From Bacillus sp. SD088 (GTDB lineage Bacteria; Bacillota; Bacilli; Bacillales; Bacillaceae_C): DNA of 64,000 nt. Below are positions 44,583-53,795 of the stretch, in pieces. The notes below the pieces were generated by a model. That model saw nothing but the letters and a program-made list of their open reading frames with translations. It was not told where the DNA came from and did no database searches. Both the position numbers and the translations under genes were made by a program. The stretch spans positions 204,789 through 268,788 of the forward strand of contig NZ_JADIJK010000003.1 of NCBI RefSeq assembly GCF_017355205.1, read 5' to 3'. Position 1 is the stretch's first letter, and each line of letters opens with the position of its first letter.

Positions 44583-46034
44583 CTAATCTTTTTTTCGAAG
44601 TTTTTCTACTTCGTCTGCAACGAATTGTACTTGCGTGCCAACGATAACCTGAATATTATGGGCACCCACGACGTTAATACCAGGAACACCAGTTGATTTT
44701 ATTTTGGCTTGGTCGACAGCGTCCATATCTTTTACTTCAACACGTAAACGCGTCGTACAATTTTCAACGGCTGTCACGTTTTCATCTCCACCAAGTCCCT
44801 CATAAATCACGGTGGCCATTTTGGAAAAGCGGTCTTCTCCTTTGTTGGAATCCGTTTCGTCTTTAGGAGCAACTGCTGTTTCATCTTCTCTTCCCGGTGT
44901 TTTTAAATTAAATTTGAGAATTAAGAAGCGGAATAGGAAATAGTAGATTACGCCAAAGACCAATCCCTGTAACAGTAACATATAAGGCTGATTGGCGAGC
45001 GGGATCCGTAAGCTTAAGACATAATCGACAAACCCTGCACTGAAACCAAATCCTGATGTCCAATGGAAAAAGGCCGCAATTCCGAGGGATAATCCCGTTA
45101 AAACCGCATGGACCACATAAAGGGCTGGCGCTAAAAACATAAATGAAAATTCAAGCGGTTCCGAAACCCCTGTAAAAAATGAAGCAAAACCAGCGGCCAG
45201 CATAAGCGAAGCGGCTTGTTTCTTTCTCTTTGATTTAGCTGTATGATACATGGCAAGTGCTGCGGCCGGCAGACCAAACATCATAATCGGGAAAAATCCC
45301 GCTTGATACATGCCGGTAATCCCTTTAATTCCTGTACCATCTCTGAATTTACCAATATCGTCAATCCCGATGGTGTCGAACCAGAAAACGGCGTTTAAAG
45401 CATGATGAAGTCCAGTTGGAATTAATAATCGATTGAAAAATCCATATAAACCGGCACCGACAAATCCTAACTTACTAATGGCGGTTCCGAACGTAACTAA
45501 CCATGAATACACAACCGGCCAGATGAAAAACAATGCCACTGCGGCGATTAACATCACAACAGAGGTCATAATCGGAACAGATCGTTTTCCACTGAAAAAA
45601 GCAAGAGCATCAGGTAACTTCACCTGACTAAAGCGATTATACATCAGAGAAGCCATAATCCCCGAAAGAATTCCAATAAAGGCATTACCAATTTTTTCAA
45701 AGGCAGGATCGACAGCTTCTTCTTCTATTCCCTGGAACAATGCAACCGATTCAGGAGATAGTAAGGTTGTTACAACGAGAAATGCAACTAATCCACTTAA
45801 TGCGGCAGAACCATCCCTTTCTTTTGACATCCCTAACGCCACACCAACAGCAAAAAGAATGGGAATATTATCAATAATGGATCCTCCTGCTTTGACCAAA
45901 AAGGCAGCAGCGACATTTTCAGCTCCCCCGCTAGGATCAATCCAAAAGCCAATCCCCATTAAGACGGCGGCTGCCGGCAAAACAGCAACTGGTAACATCA
46001 GGGATCGTCCAAGGTTTTGCAGAAATTTCATCAT
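44583..46034 (-). CDS. PTS system glucose/N-acetylglucosamine-type EIICB
   Basis: ATG 46034 is eight bases after GGAGG, and is preferred over ATG 46040 (two bases). The 483-residue protein has an EIIC membrane domain (about 1-370; MMKFLQNLGRSLMLPVAVLP), a charged linker, and an EIIB domain (about 405-483) with the phospho-cysteine in TAVENCTTRLRV. The EIIC signature GVSEPLEF (about 300) is present. It takes up and phosphorylates a hexose or N-acetylhexosamine, receiving phosphate from an EIIA encoded elsewhere; the local EIIA gene is truncated. Confidence 0.92.
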   Translation of the reverse strand: MMKFLQNLGRSLMLPVAVLPAAAVLMGIGFWIDPSGGAENVAAAFLVKAGGSIIDNIPILFAVGVALGMSKERDGSAALSGLVAFLVVTTLLSPESVALFQGIEEEAVDPAFEKIGNAFIGILSGIMASLMYNRFSQVKLPDALAFFSGKRSVPIMTSVVMLIAAVALFFIWPVVYSWLVTFGTAISKLGFVGAGLYGFFNRLLIPTGLHHALNAVFWFDTIGIDDIGKFRDGTGIKGITGMYQAGFFPIMMFGLPAAALAMYHTAKSKRKKQAASLMLAAGFASFFTGVSEPLEFSFMFLAPALYVVHAVLTGLSLGIAAFFHWTSGFGFSAGFVDYVLSLRIPLANQPYMLLLQGLVFGVIYYFLFRFLILKFNLKTPGREDETAVAPKDETDSNKGEDRFSKMATVIYEGLGGDENVTAVENCTTRLRVEVKDMDAVDQAKIKSTGVPGINVVGAHNIQVIVGTQVQFVADEVEKLRKKD

Positions 46035-46124
46035 ATCCATAACCTCCTCATATCGATAGATTCTCCTATAAGTAATTTTTTATAATTCCGTGTTTGTTAA
46101 AATAACCGTTTCTACTGTCACCGT

Positions 46125-46265
46125 TCAAGGAAACCGTTTCCAAACTAACATAACCCCAGTCATTTTCTGACTAAAAACGGGGTCAGGTGCTTCTTCTATA
46201 GGAAACACTCCACCCTGCATCAGCGTCACCCTATCCCGTTTTTCGAACAATTTTTTAAACAGCAT
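46125..46265 (-). pseudogene. 5' stump of an EIIA-Glc (Crr) gene
   Basis: AAAGGAGAGGTGC leads to ATG 46265 and a 46-residue reading, MLFKKLFEKRDRVTLMQGGV followed by FPIEEAPDPVFSQKMTG, then a stop at 46125. EIIA-Glc proteins begin the same way (FKKLFG.., PLEEVPDPVFAQKMMGDG) and then go on for another 120 residues. Here sequence similarity ends at QKMTG, and the 5' region of the EIICB gene follows. The phospho-histidine region is lost. It keeps its ribosome binding site. Confidence 0.75.
46128..46142. promoter_or_regulatory. cre-like palindrome upstream of EIICB
   Basis: GGAAACGGTTTCC (minus strand) is a near-perfect palindrome with a central CG, like CcpA or LacI-family operators; a half-related AGAAACGGTTATT lies 20 bases further on. 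It overlaps the end of the EIIA stump. Confidence 0.45.
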
Positions 46266-46352
46266 GCACCTCTCCTTTCTTCTACTGTATTCTTTCTATA
46301 CCACAACAAACTCCATTCATTCCTATTTGATAATATGCTTCCGGGAAATTTT

Positions 46353-46829
46353 TTACCCTTGAAACATCAACTCGGTAATAAGGTGAGCGATCCAATCTAC
46401 TCCAAGTGAAGCGATCCAAACGAAAGCTGGAATAGCAAAACTTTTCAAAGTTTGCAACCAATGAAAGCTTTTCTTACGTTTTTGTAGAAGTCTATCGGTA
46501 ACAAAAAACAAAATAGCTGCACCTAAACTAAATGGCAGAAGAACAAGCCCGAAGATAATGTGTAAAATGCCTGAAAGCAACATTTCCTTCTTGTTGTTTC
46601 CGCTCTTTTTCACTAGGAACTCCGCTATCTTATCACTGGCTATAGAAGTGAGCACACCATAAAACAAAATAACAGGAAAGCTATACAATAAATACACATT
46701 TACAACCGTAATTGTGGTGTAAAAATAATTTTGTCCTGAGTCTCCAAAGGGATTGGGAGAAATAAATCCTAATAATAGGGCAAATAAAGTTCCAGATATT
46801 GTTGCCGTTATTATTTTTCTAGCTAACAT
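46353..46829 (-). CDS. Small membrane protein, UPF0715-like
   Basis: A 158-residue protein with four membrane helices (about 7-26, 42-62, 86-108 and 128-150) and a basic loop (LLQKRKKSFHW). Its pattern, with SPNPFG in the first loop, resembles the UPF0715 family of B. subtilis (YoaG/YwlA), which has no known function. GGGAGAAGAAA precedes the ATG. Confidence 0.6.
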   Translation of the reverse strand: MLARKIITATISGTLFALLLGFISPNPFGDSGQNYFYTTITVVNVYLLYSFPVILFYGVLTSIASDKIAEFLVKKSGNNKKEMLLSGILHIIFGLVLLPFSLGAAILFFVTDRLLQKRKKSFHWLQTLKSFAIPAFVWIASLGVDWIAHLITELMFQG

Positions 46830-46913
46830 TTTCTTCTCCCTTCTATATTTGTAACATTTATTTAGTCATTTTGCTTTTTCAACAGGAGAAATTGAGTGGA
46901 ATAAATCCGAGGA

Positions 46914-47114
46914 AAAAACAACTGGTGATGAATTCCAGTTGCTTCCAAACTTAACGCGTTATAAGGGAATTAATAAGGGGACATTCGGCCATCTCCATTT
47001 AAACAATAGGATAGGTAATAATTTTTTAGCAAAGAACGTGTTTGTCTAACTTCAAATTGGTTGATTGCCCATTTACTAGATGACCTTTCTTGAAGTGTTG
47101 GAGTGGATTGCTAC
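46914..47114 (-). other. Possible gene remnant with its terminator
   Basis: The 349-base gap 46830-47178 has a terminator (CAACTGG/CCAGTTG with six Ts, 46914-46939) and before it, from 47112 to 46970, an open reading STPTLQERSSSKWAINQFEV-RQTRSLLKNYYLSYCLNGDG that lacks a start and is preceded by stops. A lone terminator behind a start-less reading suggests the last part of a lost gene; I cannot name it. Confidence 0.35.
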
Positions 47115-47178
47115 GTTCGACACGATGAAGTTTTATCAAAAGAAAAATATGAGCACAGCCATCAACTTTGTATAGTGG

Positions 47179-47514
47179 TTATAATTCTTTCCACAAGTCG
47201 ACATGAAGTAAAGTAAGATCCAAATTTACCACACAGTTAATCTCTTTTCTGTTTTTCAAAAACCAAGTAAAGAATTTGATATCTTTGATGACTTCGCAAA
47301 ATGGAAGGATTTTGAAATGTTTTTTTGCATGATAATGTAAATATTGAATAAGTACTTCCTCACGAATAAACGATAAATATAGAAGATCTGAATATTCATA
47401 TAAAAAATGAAACATTCTATCCAATGATTCTTGTTTTTTTGACGGAATTCCTAAATCATCGACTTTAAATTGTGATTGTAATACATCAAATCTTGATCGC
47501 TCTTGCAATGTCAT
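47179..47514 (-). CDS. Hypothetical protein, 111 residues
   Basis: The protein is basic-to-neutral and helical; it starts MTLQERSRFDVLQSQFKVDD and is rich in Leu, Tyr and Lys. No membrane segment, signal or known motif is seen. The start codon is preceded by a weak GGGGTG. It begins with LQERSRFD-, superficially like the LQERSSSK of the remnant just downstream. It might be a fragment or a small independent protein. Confidence 0.5.
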   Translation of the reverse strand: MTLQERSRFDVLQSQFKVDDLGIPSKKQESLDRMFHFLYEYSDLLYLSFIREEVLIQYLHYHAKKHFKILPFCEVIKDIKFFTWFLKNRKEINCVVNLDLTLLHVDLWKEL

Positions 47515-47649
47515 GTTTCACCCCTATGTCCATAAGTTCGAACAAACAATCTTTCAATATACATATTTTTCCAATAATAAACATCATACGACAAGTATCC
47601 TTCCTTTTCAATCGATATCCATTATCTCTATCTGCAAAAAATCGAGGAG

Positions 47650-47690
47650 ACTAGTAGATATCTACTAATCCCCTCGATTTATTTAACTAG
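47650..47690. terminator. Bidirectional intrinsic terminator
   Basis: AAATCGAGG and CCTCGATTT pair around an inner CTAGTAGATATCTACTAAT hairpin. It ends yjfB. Confidence 0.75.
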
Positions 47691-47693
47691 TTT

Positions 47694-47894
47694 TCAGCGT
47701 GTAAGGTCAATATTCCCACCTAAATGAGGTTGAGCTGCATGCTGAATCGCTGAAACATTTGATGATTGTAACAATGTTTTCAACGCTTCTCCTTGTTGCC
47801 CCATCATTTCCATCGTTTTTTTTGTTACCAAAACGGACGCCTGTTGCTTAAGCTGAGTCTGATTTAATGCCATTGATAGACCCGCAATATCCAA
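47694..47894 (-). CDS. yjfB: YjfB-family putative motility protein
   Basis: I place the start at TTG 47894: GGAGG lies seven bases upstream and the resulting N-terminus MDIAGLSMALNQ matches YjfB (MDIAALS..). The ATG at 47900 would stand one base after the site. The 66-residue protein is helical and ends HLGGNIDLTR, close to the family's HLGxxxDIxx. YjfB belongs to the sigma-D regulon in B. subtilis; a sigma-D promoter lies upstream here too. Its exact role is not known. Confidence 0.85.
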   Translation of the reverse strand: MDIAGLSMALNQTQLKQQASVLVTKKTMEMMGQQGEALKTLLQSSNVSAIQHAAQPHLGGNIDLTR

Positions 47895-47939
47895 TCTCAT
47901 TCCTCCTTTCTACTACTCGGAATGATTATTCTAATGAAT

Positions 47940-47966
47940 ATATCGACTAAAAAGAAGATTTCTTTA
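47940..47966 (-). promoter_or_regulatory. Sigma-D promoter of yjfB
   Basis: Minus strand TAAA, 15 bases, GTCGATAT: one mismatch to the sigma-D consensus GCCGATAT, about 45 bases before yjfB. Confidence 0.8.
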
Positions 47967-47993
47967 GGCGAACTATTTTAAAAGGGGGGTAGT

Positions 47994-48959
47994 TCATTTG
48001 ACCTTTTTTTCTGGATCGTGTACTGGTTGCTCACGCACGATAGATCCATCATTTTCGCGTATCCACGTATCAAATTCACGTTTCCCTGCCTTCAATTGGA
48101 TCACACGTGCTCCTGTTGGAAAATAGTCATTCCGTTCATTGTCAATGTAACTCACATACTTCGTTGCTCGGCCATAACAAAGGCGGATACCATGGAGTGT
48201 ACTACAAAAGTCATTCGCGTGATCATGACCAACGAACGTCCCCATCACATCACCCATTTCTACTATTGCCGAAAAAAGCCCTGAATTCACCAGTGGCGTA
48301 TGGCATTTTCCATCTAATCGATGGCCGTAACAAACTTGATTCTCCCAAGCTTCATTGTATTCCGGTAATGGTATATGGAAAAAGGCAAGTGCTGGTAAAG
48401 GGTTCCCCCCATTTTTTTCTGTAAAAGCCTGAGATGTTTCAACATACCAGTTAATCTGATCTCTCCGAATCCAATCATATCCACCAAACGGGGAATAATC
48501 ACCACTATCCAAAAAATAAAGCGCAGCGGCTACCTCTTGTTGATCATTCATAATCGTCAATGCATAATTTCCGGCACCACTTACCCCTGGTGGATCCTCC
48601 TTAGCCACGCAATATTTATGCTCCAATTGAACCTTATGTAGTTGCTTCCTTGTCGCACTTCCTTCTGAATCATGGTTTCCAAAAACAGCAGCCCACGGAA
48701 CTTGATAATCCTCCGCCACTGCTACTGCACGGCGGAATGATTGGATGGGATCTTTTGTTCTTGCACTCGCAATGAGATCCCCCGTGAAGACAATTAGATC
48801 AGGGCGTTCCTCGCGAATCACCATCTCCATTAAGCTTTGTGTTTCCTTATCCAGCTTAGGCGAATCAGGATCATAATCAAATTCATCAATAAACTCGACA
48901 TCGGTAAATTGGACGATCGTAAATGTACCATCATCTCGAAACGTTAAACTTTTATTCAT
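47994..48959 (-). CDS. Metallophosphoesterase
   Basis: A 321-residue calcineurin-like phosphoesterase: DVEFIDE near residue 17 in place of the usual first DxH, FTGDLIAS (about 58-65), VFGNHDSEG (about 94-102), FFHIPLPEY and GHDHANDFC (about 239-247). The layout resembles the purple-acid-phosphatase-like/YunD-distant group found in Bacillus and fungi (DCR2-like). No signal peptide; substrate unknown. The stop is followed by the yjfB promoter region. Confidence 0.85.
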   Translation of the reverse strand: MNKSLTFRDDGTFTIVQFTDVEFIDEFDYDPDSPKLDKETQSLMEMVIREERPDLIVFTGDLIASARTKDPIQSFRRAVAVAEDYQVPWAAVFGNHDSEGSATRKQLHKVQLEHKYCVAKEDPPGVSGAGNYALTIMNDQQEVAAALYFLDSGDYSPFGGYDWIRRDQINWYVETSQAFTEKNGGNPLPALAFFHIPLPEYNEAWENQVCYGHRLDGKCHTPLVNSGLFSAIVEMGDVMGTFVGHDHANDFCSTLHGIRLCYGRATKYVSYIDNERNDYFPTGARVIQLKAGKREFDTWIRENDGSIVREQPVHDPEKKVK

Positions 48960-49075
48960 CTCTTTTGCTCCCCTTTTTATTTTTCCTATGTATCACTTCA
49001 CCATCCAAGTGAACTTTTCCTTCTTGGCTTTGAAACTATTCCTTTATGAGTGTGCTCTGGTCTCTTTTCAAAAAA

Positions 49076-49106
49076 ATAACGATCCTAATAGAGAGGGATC
49101 GTTAAA
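49076..49106 (-). terminator. Intrinsic terminator after the DUF2269 gene
   Basis: TAACGATCC pairs with GGATCGTTA around a short loop and T-run follows on the minus strand. Confidence 0.85.
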
Positions 49107-49557
49107 AGGGTTTGAGGATCATCAAAGCAATAATGATCAAAAAGAGTAGATTTTCGAGATTTTCATAGCGGTTGAGCTTCTTAGATAAGCGAAAGTATTC
49201 TTTTGGTATTTCTTCTCCTTGATGCTGGTTGACAATTTCTTTTACAGGAATCGCAAAAGGTTTTAAAACGAATGGTCCCATCGCAAGGGCAATAAAAAAC
49301 AAGATCAAGCTTACAATATACCAGCCCATCCGAAAAAGATAGGGATGCATCATCCCCATAAGTAAACCAGTAATAAGCAATAATGTACCACCGATCATGA
49401 CTAAAATATGCAAGTGATGTTTTATCTTATAAGCATGGCGCAGTTCTGTCATCGTCTTGGCCGATTTTGGAATGAAACTCAAGACAAAACCAGGTCCCAT
49501 TCCAAGAATCGCCGAGAAGATATGTATAAAAACAAGTATTGTATAAACGGTATTCAA
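49102..49557 (-). CDS. DUF2269-like membrane protein
   Basis: TTG 49557 follows AGAGGAG. The 151-residue protein has four helices: FIHIFSAILGMGPGFVLSFI (about 10-29), about 50-66, 78-100 and 130-148. HIFSA and LHILVMIGG suggest haem- or metal-facing histidines as in CopD/DUF2269-like proteins. Function unknown. It is 40 bases downstream of a truncated haemoglobin gene on the same strand. Confidence 0.75.
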   Translation of the reverse strand: MNTVYTILVFIHIFSAILGMGPGFVLSFIPKSAKTMTELRHAYKIKHHLHILVMIGGTLLLITGLLMGMMHPYLFRMGWYIVSLILFFIALAMGPFVLKPFAIPVKEIVNQHQGEEIPKEYFRLSKKLNRYENLENLLFLIIIALMILKPF

Positions 49558-49597
49558 TTAGTACTCCTCTTCCCTTACAAATATTAAGATTTTCCCT

Positions 49598-50002
49598 TTA
49601 CTCCTGAGAATTCTCTGTTTCTTCACTATTTACCATAATGGCTGCCACCTGTGTAAGACGCTGAAAGAAAAACTCCCCTGCTGGATGATCACTTAATCCC
49701 GCTTCATCAAAAGCTTCTTTCATACATAATAACCAATTTTCAGCACGGATTGGGGTAATTTCAAATGGGAGATGCCGTCTCCTCATCGCAGGCGGACCAT
49801 AGACTTGGCTATATAAAGGAGGTCCACCAAGAAACTGAGTTAGAAACATCCGCTGTTTCTCCATAATTTCCTCCATGTCCCCTTCGAAAAGCGGACTAAT
49901 TACAGGATTCGCATAAACCTTTGGATAAAAGGTCTGCACTAATCGATCGATCATATCTGCACCAATTTGGTTATATAACGTTTGTAAACGGGGTTCTGTC
50001 AC
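49598..50002 (-). CDS. Group II truncated haemoglobin (YjbI-like)
   Basis: GTG 50002 follows AAGGAGGAG. A 134-residue protein with the three-on-three helical fold of group II truncated haemoglobins: FYPKVYAN (distal Tyr B10), MRRRHLPF (proximal His F8, about H76) and the tryptophan G8 in NWLLCM. In B. subtilis YjbI binds oxygen and is linked to YjbH and thiol/nitrosative stress. Here yjbH is not adjacent; the next gene is DUF2269. Confidence 0.9.
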   Translation of the reverse strand: MTEPRLQTLYNQIGADMIDRLVQTFYPKVYANPVISPLFEGDMEEIMEKQRMFLTQFLGGPPLYSQVYGPPAMRRRHLPFEITPIRAENWLLCMKEAFDEAGLSDHPAGEFFFQRLTQVAAIMVNSEETENSQE

Positions 50003-50109
50003 TTCTACTCCTCCTTATACAGTTATAGTTTACCATAACCTATCTAGAGATAAATTAATGTGATTTATCTCACCAAAGCTCTTTTATTATGCTAAATTTT
50101 TTGTAAAAG

Positions 50110-50235
50110 TTGAGAAGCCATTCGAAAAGGGAAAAGGCCTTTTTCAAGTATGGAGAAACCCATTATACGCGGAAGAAACCCATTTTTCCCCATGCAAACC
50201 CATTATGCACTGAAGAAACCCATTTAAAAGAGGAA
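50110..50235. repeat. Degenerate GAAGAAACCCAT array
   Basis: The motif AAACCCAT recurs at 50155, 50174, 50203 and 50216, three of them as GAGAAACCCAT/GAAGAAACCCAT, with spacers of 10-20 bases. The same core (as its complement ATGGGTTTCTTC) forms the 20-bp tandem repeat at 63931-64000. Outer arms AAAAGGCCTTTTTC and AAAAAGCCCTTTTTG flank the array. The rest of the 490-base gap 50003-50495 holds the presumed symporter promoter; the 63-codon frame here is not a gene. Confidence 0.65.
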
Positions 50236-50495
50236 AAAGCCCTTTTTGAAGAGGATCCCCATTCACAATGCACGATACGTGGACAAGAAGAAAAACAATA
50301 ATCATTTTTCGCAGTGTACTTATTTTTATATGTTAGTAGGAAGATTACAGGTGTCTAAATTTAACATCTTGATGTATATCGAAAATATCGGGGGACAAAA
50401 AGCTCAGATTTTGGTTTAGCGGTTATACTTGACAAGTCTATCAGAATTTAATATATTATTCCTATCTTTTTGATAGGAATTATGGAGGAACGAAG

Positions 50496-51738
50496 ATGAA
50501 ATTATCAACGAAAATCACAGCTGGTTTGGTTTTGGGGATTATTTTTGGCGTTATTATAAATCTCTTTTTCCCACAAATTGTACCAAAACTCGATCGATAT
50601 GTGCTGTCGCCAGTAGGCACGGCCTTTTTAAATGTTATTCAATTTGTTGTTGTACCAATCGTATTTACTTCATTGATTGTTGGTTTTTCCAGTATTGGCA
50701 ATTCTGAAAAAGTAGGCCGATTGACGTGGAAAATTATATTTTTATATATTATTACCAACATTCTTGCGCTTGTTATTGGTTTTGTGACTGCCTACATCTT
50801 AAAACCTGGAAAATCAGTTGGTGATTTAGGTGATGTAGCAGCTCAAGAGGCTGCGGAAGGACAAAGTATTATTGATTGGCTCGTTTCGATTATCCCTACC
50901 AATCCATTCGCTTCTTTTTCAACTGGGAATTTGTTGCAAATTATTTTTACAGCGATTCTCTTTGTGATTGGAATTCGGATGGCTGGCGATCGATCCAAAC
51001 CGTTTCTCTCATTTATTGAGAGCTTCCATGGAGTTGTAGAAAAAATTACTTTAATTGCCCTGAAGTTCTCACCAATAGGGATTTTTGCGTTAATTAGTTC
51101 GGTTATTGCAACCCAGGGCTTTGATATCGTGCAAAAATTGCTTATGTATATCCTGGGATTAATCATCGCCATCGTTATTATGATCATCGCCTATGCTTTA
51201 ATCTTGAGTCTAATAAAGATTTCACCCATCCGTTTTTTGGAAAAGTTTTCAACCAACATTTGGCATCGCCTTTGGTACTGCCAGTTCGAATGCAGCATTA
51301 CCTGTCGCCATCGATAATGGAAAAACTTCATTTAAAATGCAAGAGGAGATTGCAGGTTTTGCTATTCCTTTAGGAACAGCTTTAAAACGTGACGGTGCTT
51401 GTATTTTGCAAACTTTTAACGCATTGTTTGTAGCACAGTTATTTGATGTCCAATTAACGGCTACACAAATTGTTGCGATTATTATTAGTGCACTCGTTGT
51501 TTCATTTAGTACAGCTGGTGTACCAGGCGCTGGGATTATCATGATGTCCACTGTGTTAACAGCTGCAGACCTTCCACTTGCAGGTATTGCACTTGTTGCT
51601 GGTGTTGACCGTCTAACTGATGGTTTTAGAACATTGTTAAATGTTGTAGGAAATACGGCAAATGCGGTAATGTTAGATAAGTGGGAAGCGAAAAACGCAA
51701 TTGATCCGAATCAAAAGACTTCCCAACAGGAAAACTAA
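50496..51738 (+). pseudogene. Glutamate/dicarboxylate:cation symporter (DAACS/SLC1 family), frameshifted
   Basis: Frame 1 from ATG 50496 codes MKLSTKITAGLVLGIIFGVI and several membrane helices as far as FLEKF, then runs into nonsense after a TTTT at 51246-51249. If one T is removed, the reading continues QPTFGIAFGTASSNAALPVA, with the family's serine-rich TASSNAALP motif, AGVPGAG and DRLTDGFRTLLN to a stop at 51738: 413 residues, the normal GltP/DctA length. So a one-base insertion splits an otherwise intact gene. It may be a real mutation, a phase-variable tract or a sequencing error. Confidence 0.85.
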
Positions 51739-51763
51739 AATATCGAGATGAAAGGAGATAACG

Positions 51764-52189
51764 ATGAAGTCGACAATAAATTGGCAAGGCAATATGGCCT
51801 TTTCTGGTCAAACTGCTTCAGGACATGAAATTCGCTTGGATGCTGCTGAAGAGATAGGTGGCCAAAATTCTGGGGCTAGACCGATGGAACTGCTTTTGTT
51901 CTCTGTAGCAGGCTGTACGGGAATTGATATCATTTCCATTCTGAAAAAAATGCGCATAGAACCAACTTCATTTAGTATGGATGTGAATGGAGATCGTGCG
52001 GAAGAAGTACCAAAACGTTATACCCATATTCATATCCATTACTCCTTAGAAGGAGAATTACCTGACAGTAAGGTCGCAAGGGCCATTCAATTATCAAAGG
52101 ATAAATATTGTTCCGTTGCCCATTCTTTAAATGTAGATATGTCCGTTAGCTATTCAATCAATGGAATAGCCGGGAAAGAGGACGTTTAA
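51764..52189 (+). CDS. OsmC-family peroxiredoxin-like protein
   Basis: A 141-residue OsmC-fold protein: RPMELLLFSVAGCTGIDIIS (about 44-63) and KYCSVAHSLN (about 110-119) contain the two conserved cysteines (C55, C112), with the usual spacing. Family members reduce organic hydroperoxides or handle thiols. A ribosome binding site AAAGGAGATAACG precedes the ATG. It is 25 bases from the symporter gene and co-transcribed with it. Confidence 0.9.
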   Translation: MKSTINWQGNMAFSGQTASGHEIRLDAAEEIGGQNSGARPMELLLFSVAGCTGIDIISILKKMRIEPTSFSMDVNGDRAEEVPKRYTHIHIHYSLEGELPDSKVARAIQLSKDKYCSVAHSLNVDMSVSYSINGIAGKEDV

Positions 52190-52243
52190 GCATTTTGTGT
52201 AAGGACGGAATCCTAGATGGTTTCCATATTAAACACCCATTGC

Positions 52244-52281
52244 ACCTCAATTGTTAATCAATTTAACAATTGAGGTGTATT
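52244..52281 (+). terminator. Intrinsic terminator after the OsmC gene
   Basis: CACCTCAATTGTT and AACAATTGAGGTG form a perfect stem followed by TATTTTT. Confidence 0.9.
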
Positions 52282-52336
52282 TTTATAGCTTTGAAAAAAG
52301 CAATGGCGCAAAATACGGCCAGTACTTTCACTTTTT

Positions 52337-53656
52337 TTAATCAGAACCTTTTGCCTCTTTAATCAATGTTTCAGCCTCTTCTTGAGCCTCTCGAATCGCG
52401 GTGTTTATATCAACACCTTCATAAATAATCCTATTGGCACTCTTACCAAATAACCATCTACCCGTTACTTGATGCTCAGAAGCTCTATTTTCAGGAACAT
52501 TTAATGGATGACGCGTAAAGGCTTCTATATTCTTGTCCTTAAGAATGTCCAAATTGTAATCAAGTGGATCGGTGTCATGAATCCATTCGTCTGAAATTAA
52601 ATATTCAATCACTTTAAATGCCTCATCAGGATATTCAGAATATGGTGAAATTGCATAGAAAGTACCGTCCGTATATGGTTGAGTTGGATTATTTTCATCT
52701 AAAAGTGGCCAGCTTACAAAGTCAAAGTTAATATCACTTTCCTCAGCCGACTCTGCTAACCCTTGAGCAATATAACGTGCATGAAGTGCCATCGCCACAT
52801 TTCGCTCATTATAAATCCCATAGCTCCATGGATCAAAGAAATCCTCTTTCCCATTATCTGGGATATTCCCAGGAATAGACGCAACTTCTTTTATTAAAGA
52901 AAGTACCGTTTTTACATCTTCACGGTTTTCAAAATGCACTTCATCATCTGCATCAACAAGCCAATCATCAAGCATCCCTACCATTTGCGGATCTAACGCA
53001 ATGTCTAATCCACGGTACTGTGTTCCATCTCGTTCACCTGTTACTTTACGAGCAAGATCAATCACTTCTTGCCATGTCATATCATCTGTCGGATAGGGTA
53101 CACCGAACTTATCAAATACATCCTTATTATATGCCAATCCGTGGTATGTTAACTGACCAGGTAATGAATAAATTCCATCATCATCAGGTTTATGTGCATG
53201 CATCGCTTTTATTCGATATTCTGGCCAATCACTCATATCTAATTGATGTTTTTCAATTAATGACGTTAAATCAAACAGCATTTCGTATCCTTTTAAAATA
53301 CTTAAACTATAGTCTGTTAAGACCATAATATCTGGAAGCTTTTGTTTTGAAATTTCCTCTTCAATTGTCTCCTTATACGCATTTACTACTTGGATATTCT
53401 CCCATTCGAATGTAATATGTGGGAAAACTTCTTTCAAACGTTTTTCAACTGCTTCAGGCTCACCTGGATACCAGAAACGCATCGTGATATCTTCTTTTGG
53501 TTCATCCTCTGCGTTATTTCCTTCACCCGACGAATGATTTTCACTTGCATTATCTGTGTTATTCGAGCTTCCTGGTTCTGACGAATTAGAACATGCAGCT
53601 AATAGCATTATACTTAATAAAAGACCTAAAATAACAAGTAAGCGCTCTCTTTTCAA
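52337..53656 (-). CDS. Orphan extracellular solute-binding lipoprotein
   Basis: TTG 53656 follows GGGGAG. A 439-residue lipoprotein (lipobox LAAC, C22) with a Ser/Asn/Glu-rich linker and a group 1 solute-binding fold. There is no permease or ATPase gene next to it: downstream is OsmC (convergent), upstream an AraC regulator. It may work with a transporter elsewhere or act as a sensor. The ligand is unknown, probably an oligosaccharide by family. Confidence 0.82.
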   Translation of the reverse strand: MKRERLLVILGLLLSIMLLAACSNSSEPGSSNNTDNASENHSSGEGNNAEDEPKEDITMRFWYPGEPEAVEKRLKEVFPHITFEWENIQVVNAYKETIEEEISKQKLPDIMVLTDYSLSILKGYEMLFDLTSLIEKHQLDMSDWPEYRIKAMHAHKPDDDGIYSLPGQLTYHGLAYNKDVFDKFGVPYPTDDMTWQEVIDLARKVTGERDGTQYRGLDIALDPQMVGMLDDWLVDADDEVHFENREDVKTVLSLIKEVASIPGNIPDNGKEDFFDPWSYGIYNERNVAMALHARYIAQGLAESAEESDINFDFVSWPLLDENNPTQPYTDGTFYAISPYSEYPDEAFKVIEYLISDEWIHDTDPLDYNLDILKDKNIEAFTRHPLNVPENRASEHQVTGRWLFGKSANRIIYEGVDINTAIREAQEEAETLIKEAKGSD

Positions 53657-53795
53657 CCGTTATTCTCCCCCCTTTTATTTTTAACCGACTTTTTGTATGT
53701 TCTAGTATTATTATATTATAATATTCCGATAACTTCTTGTCTGTAATGGAGATGATGAAACAAGTATCTGTCTATAAAGGAAGTAATCCAATATA

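Noticed and set aside
50110..50301. 63-codon open frame with EKAFF/EETHLKEEKALF-like segments
   Set aside because: It is a by-product of the GAAGAAACCCAT array; no start signal.
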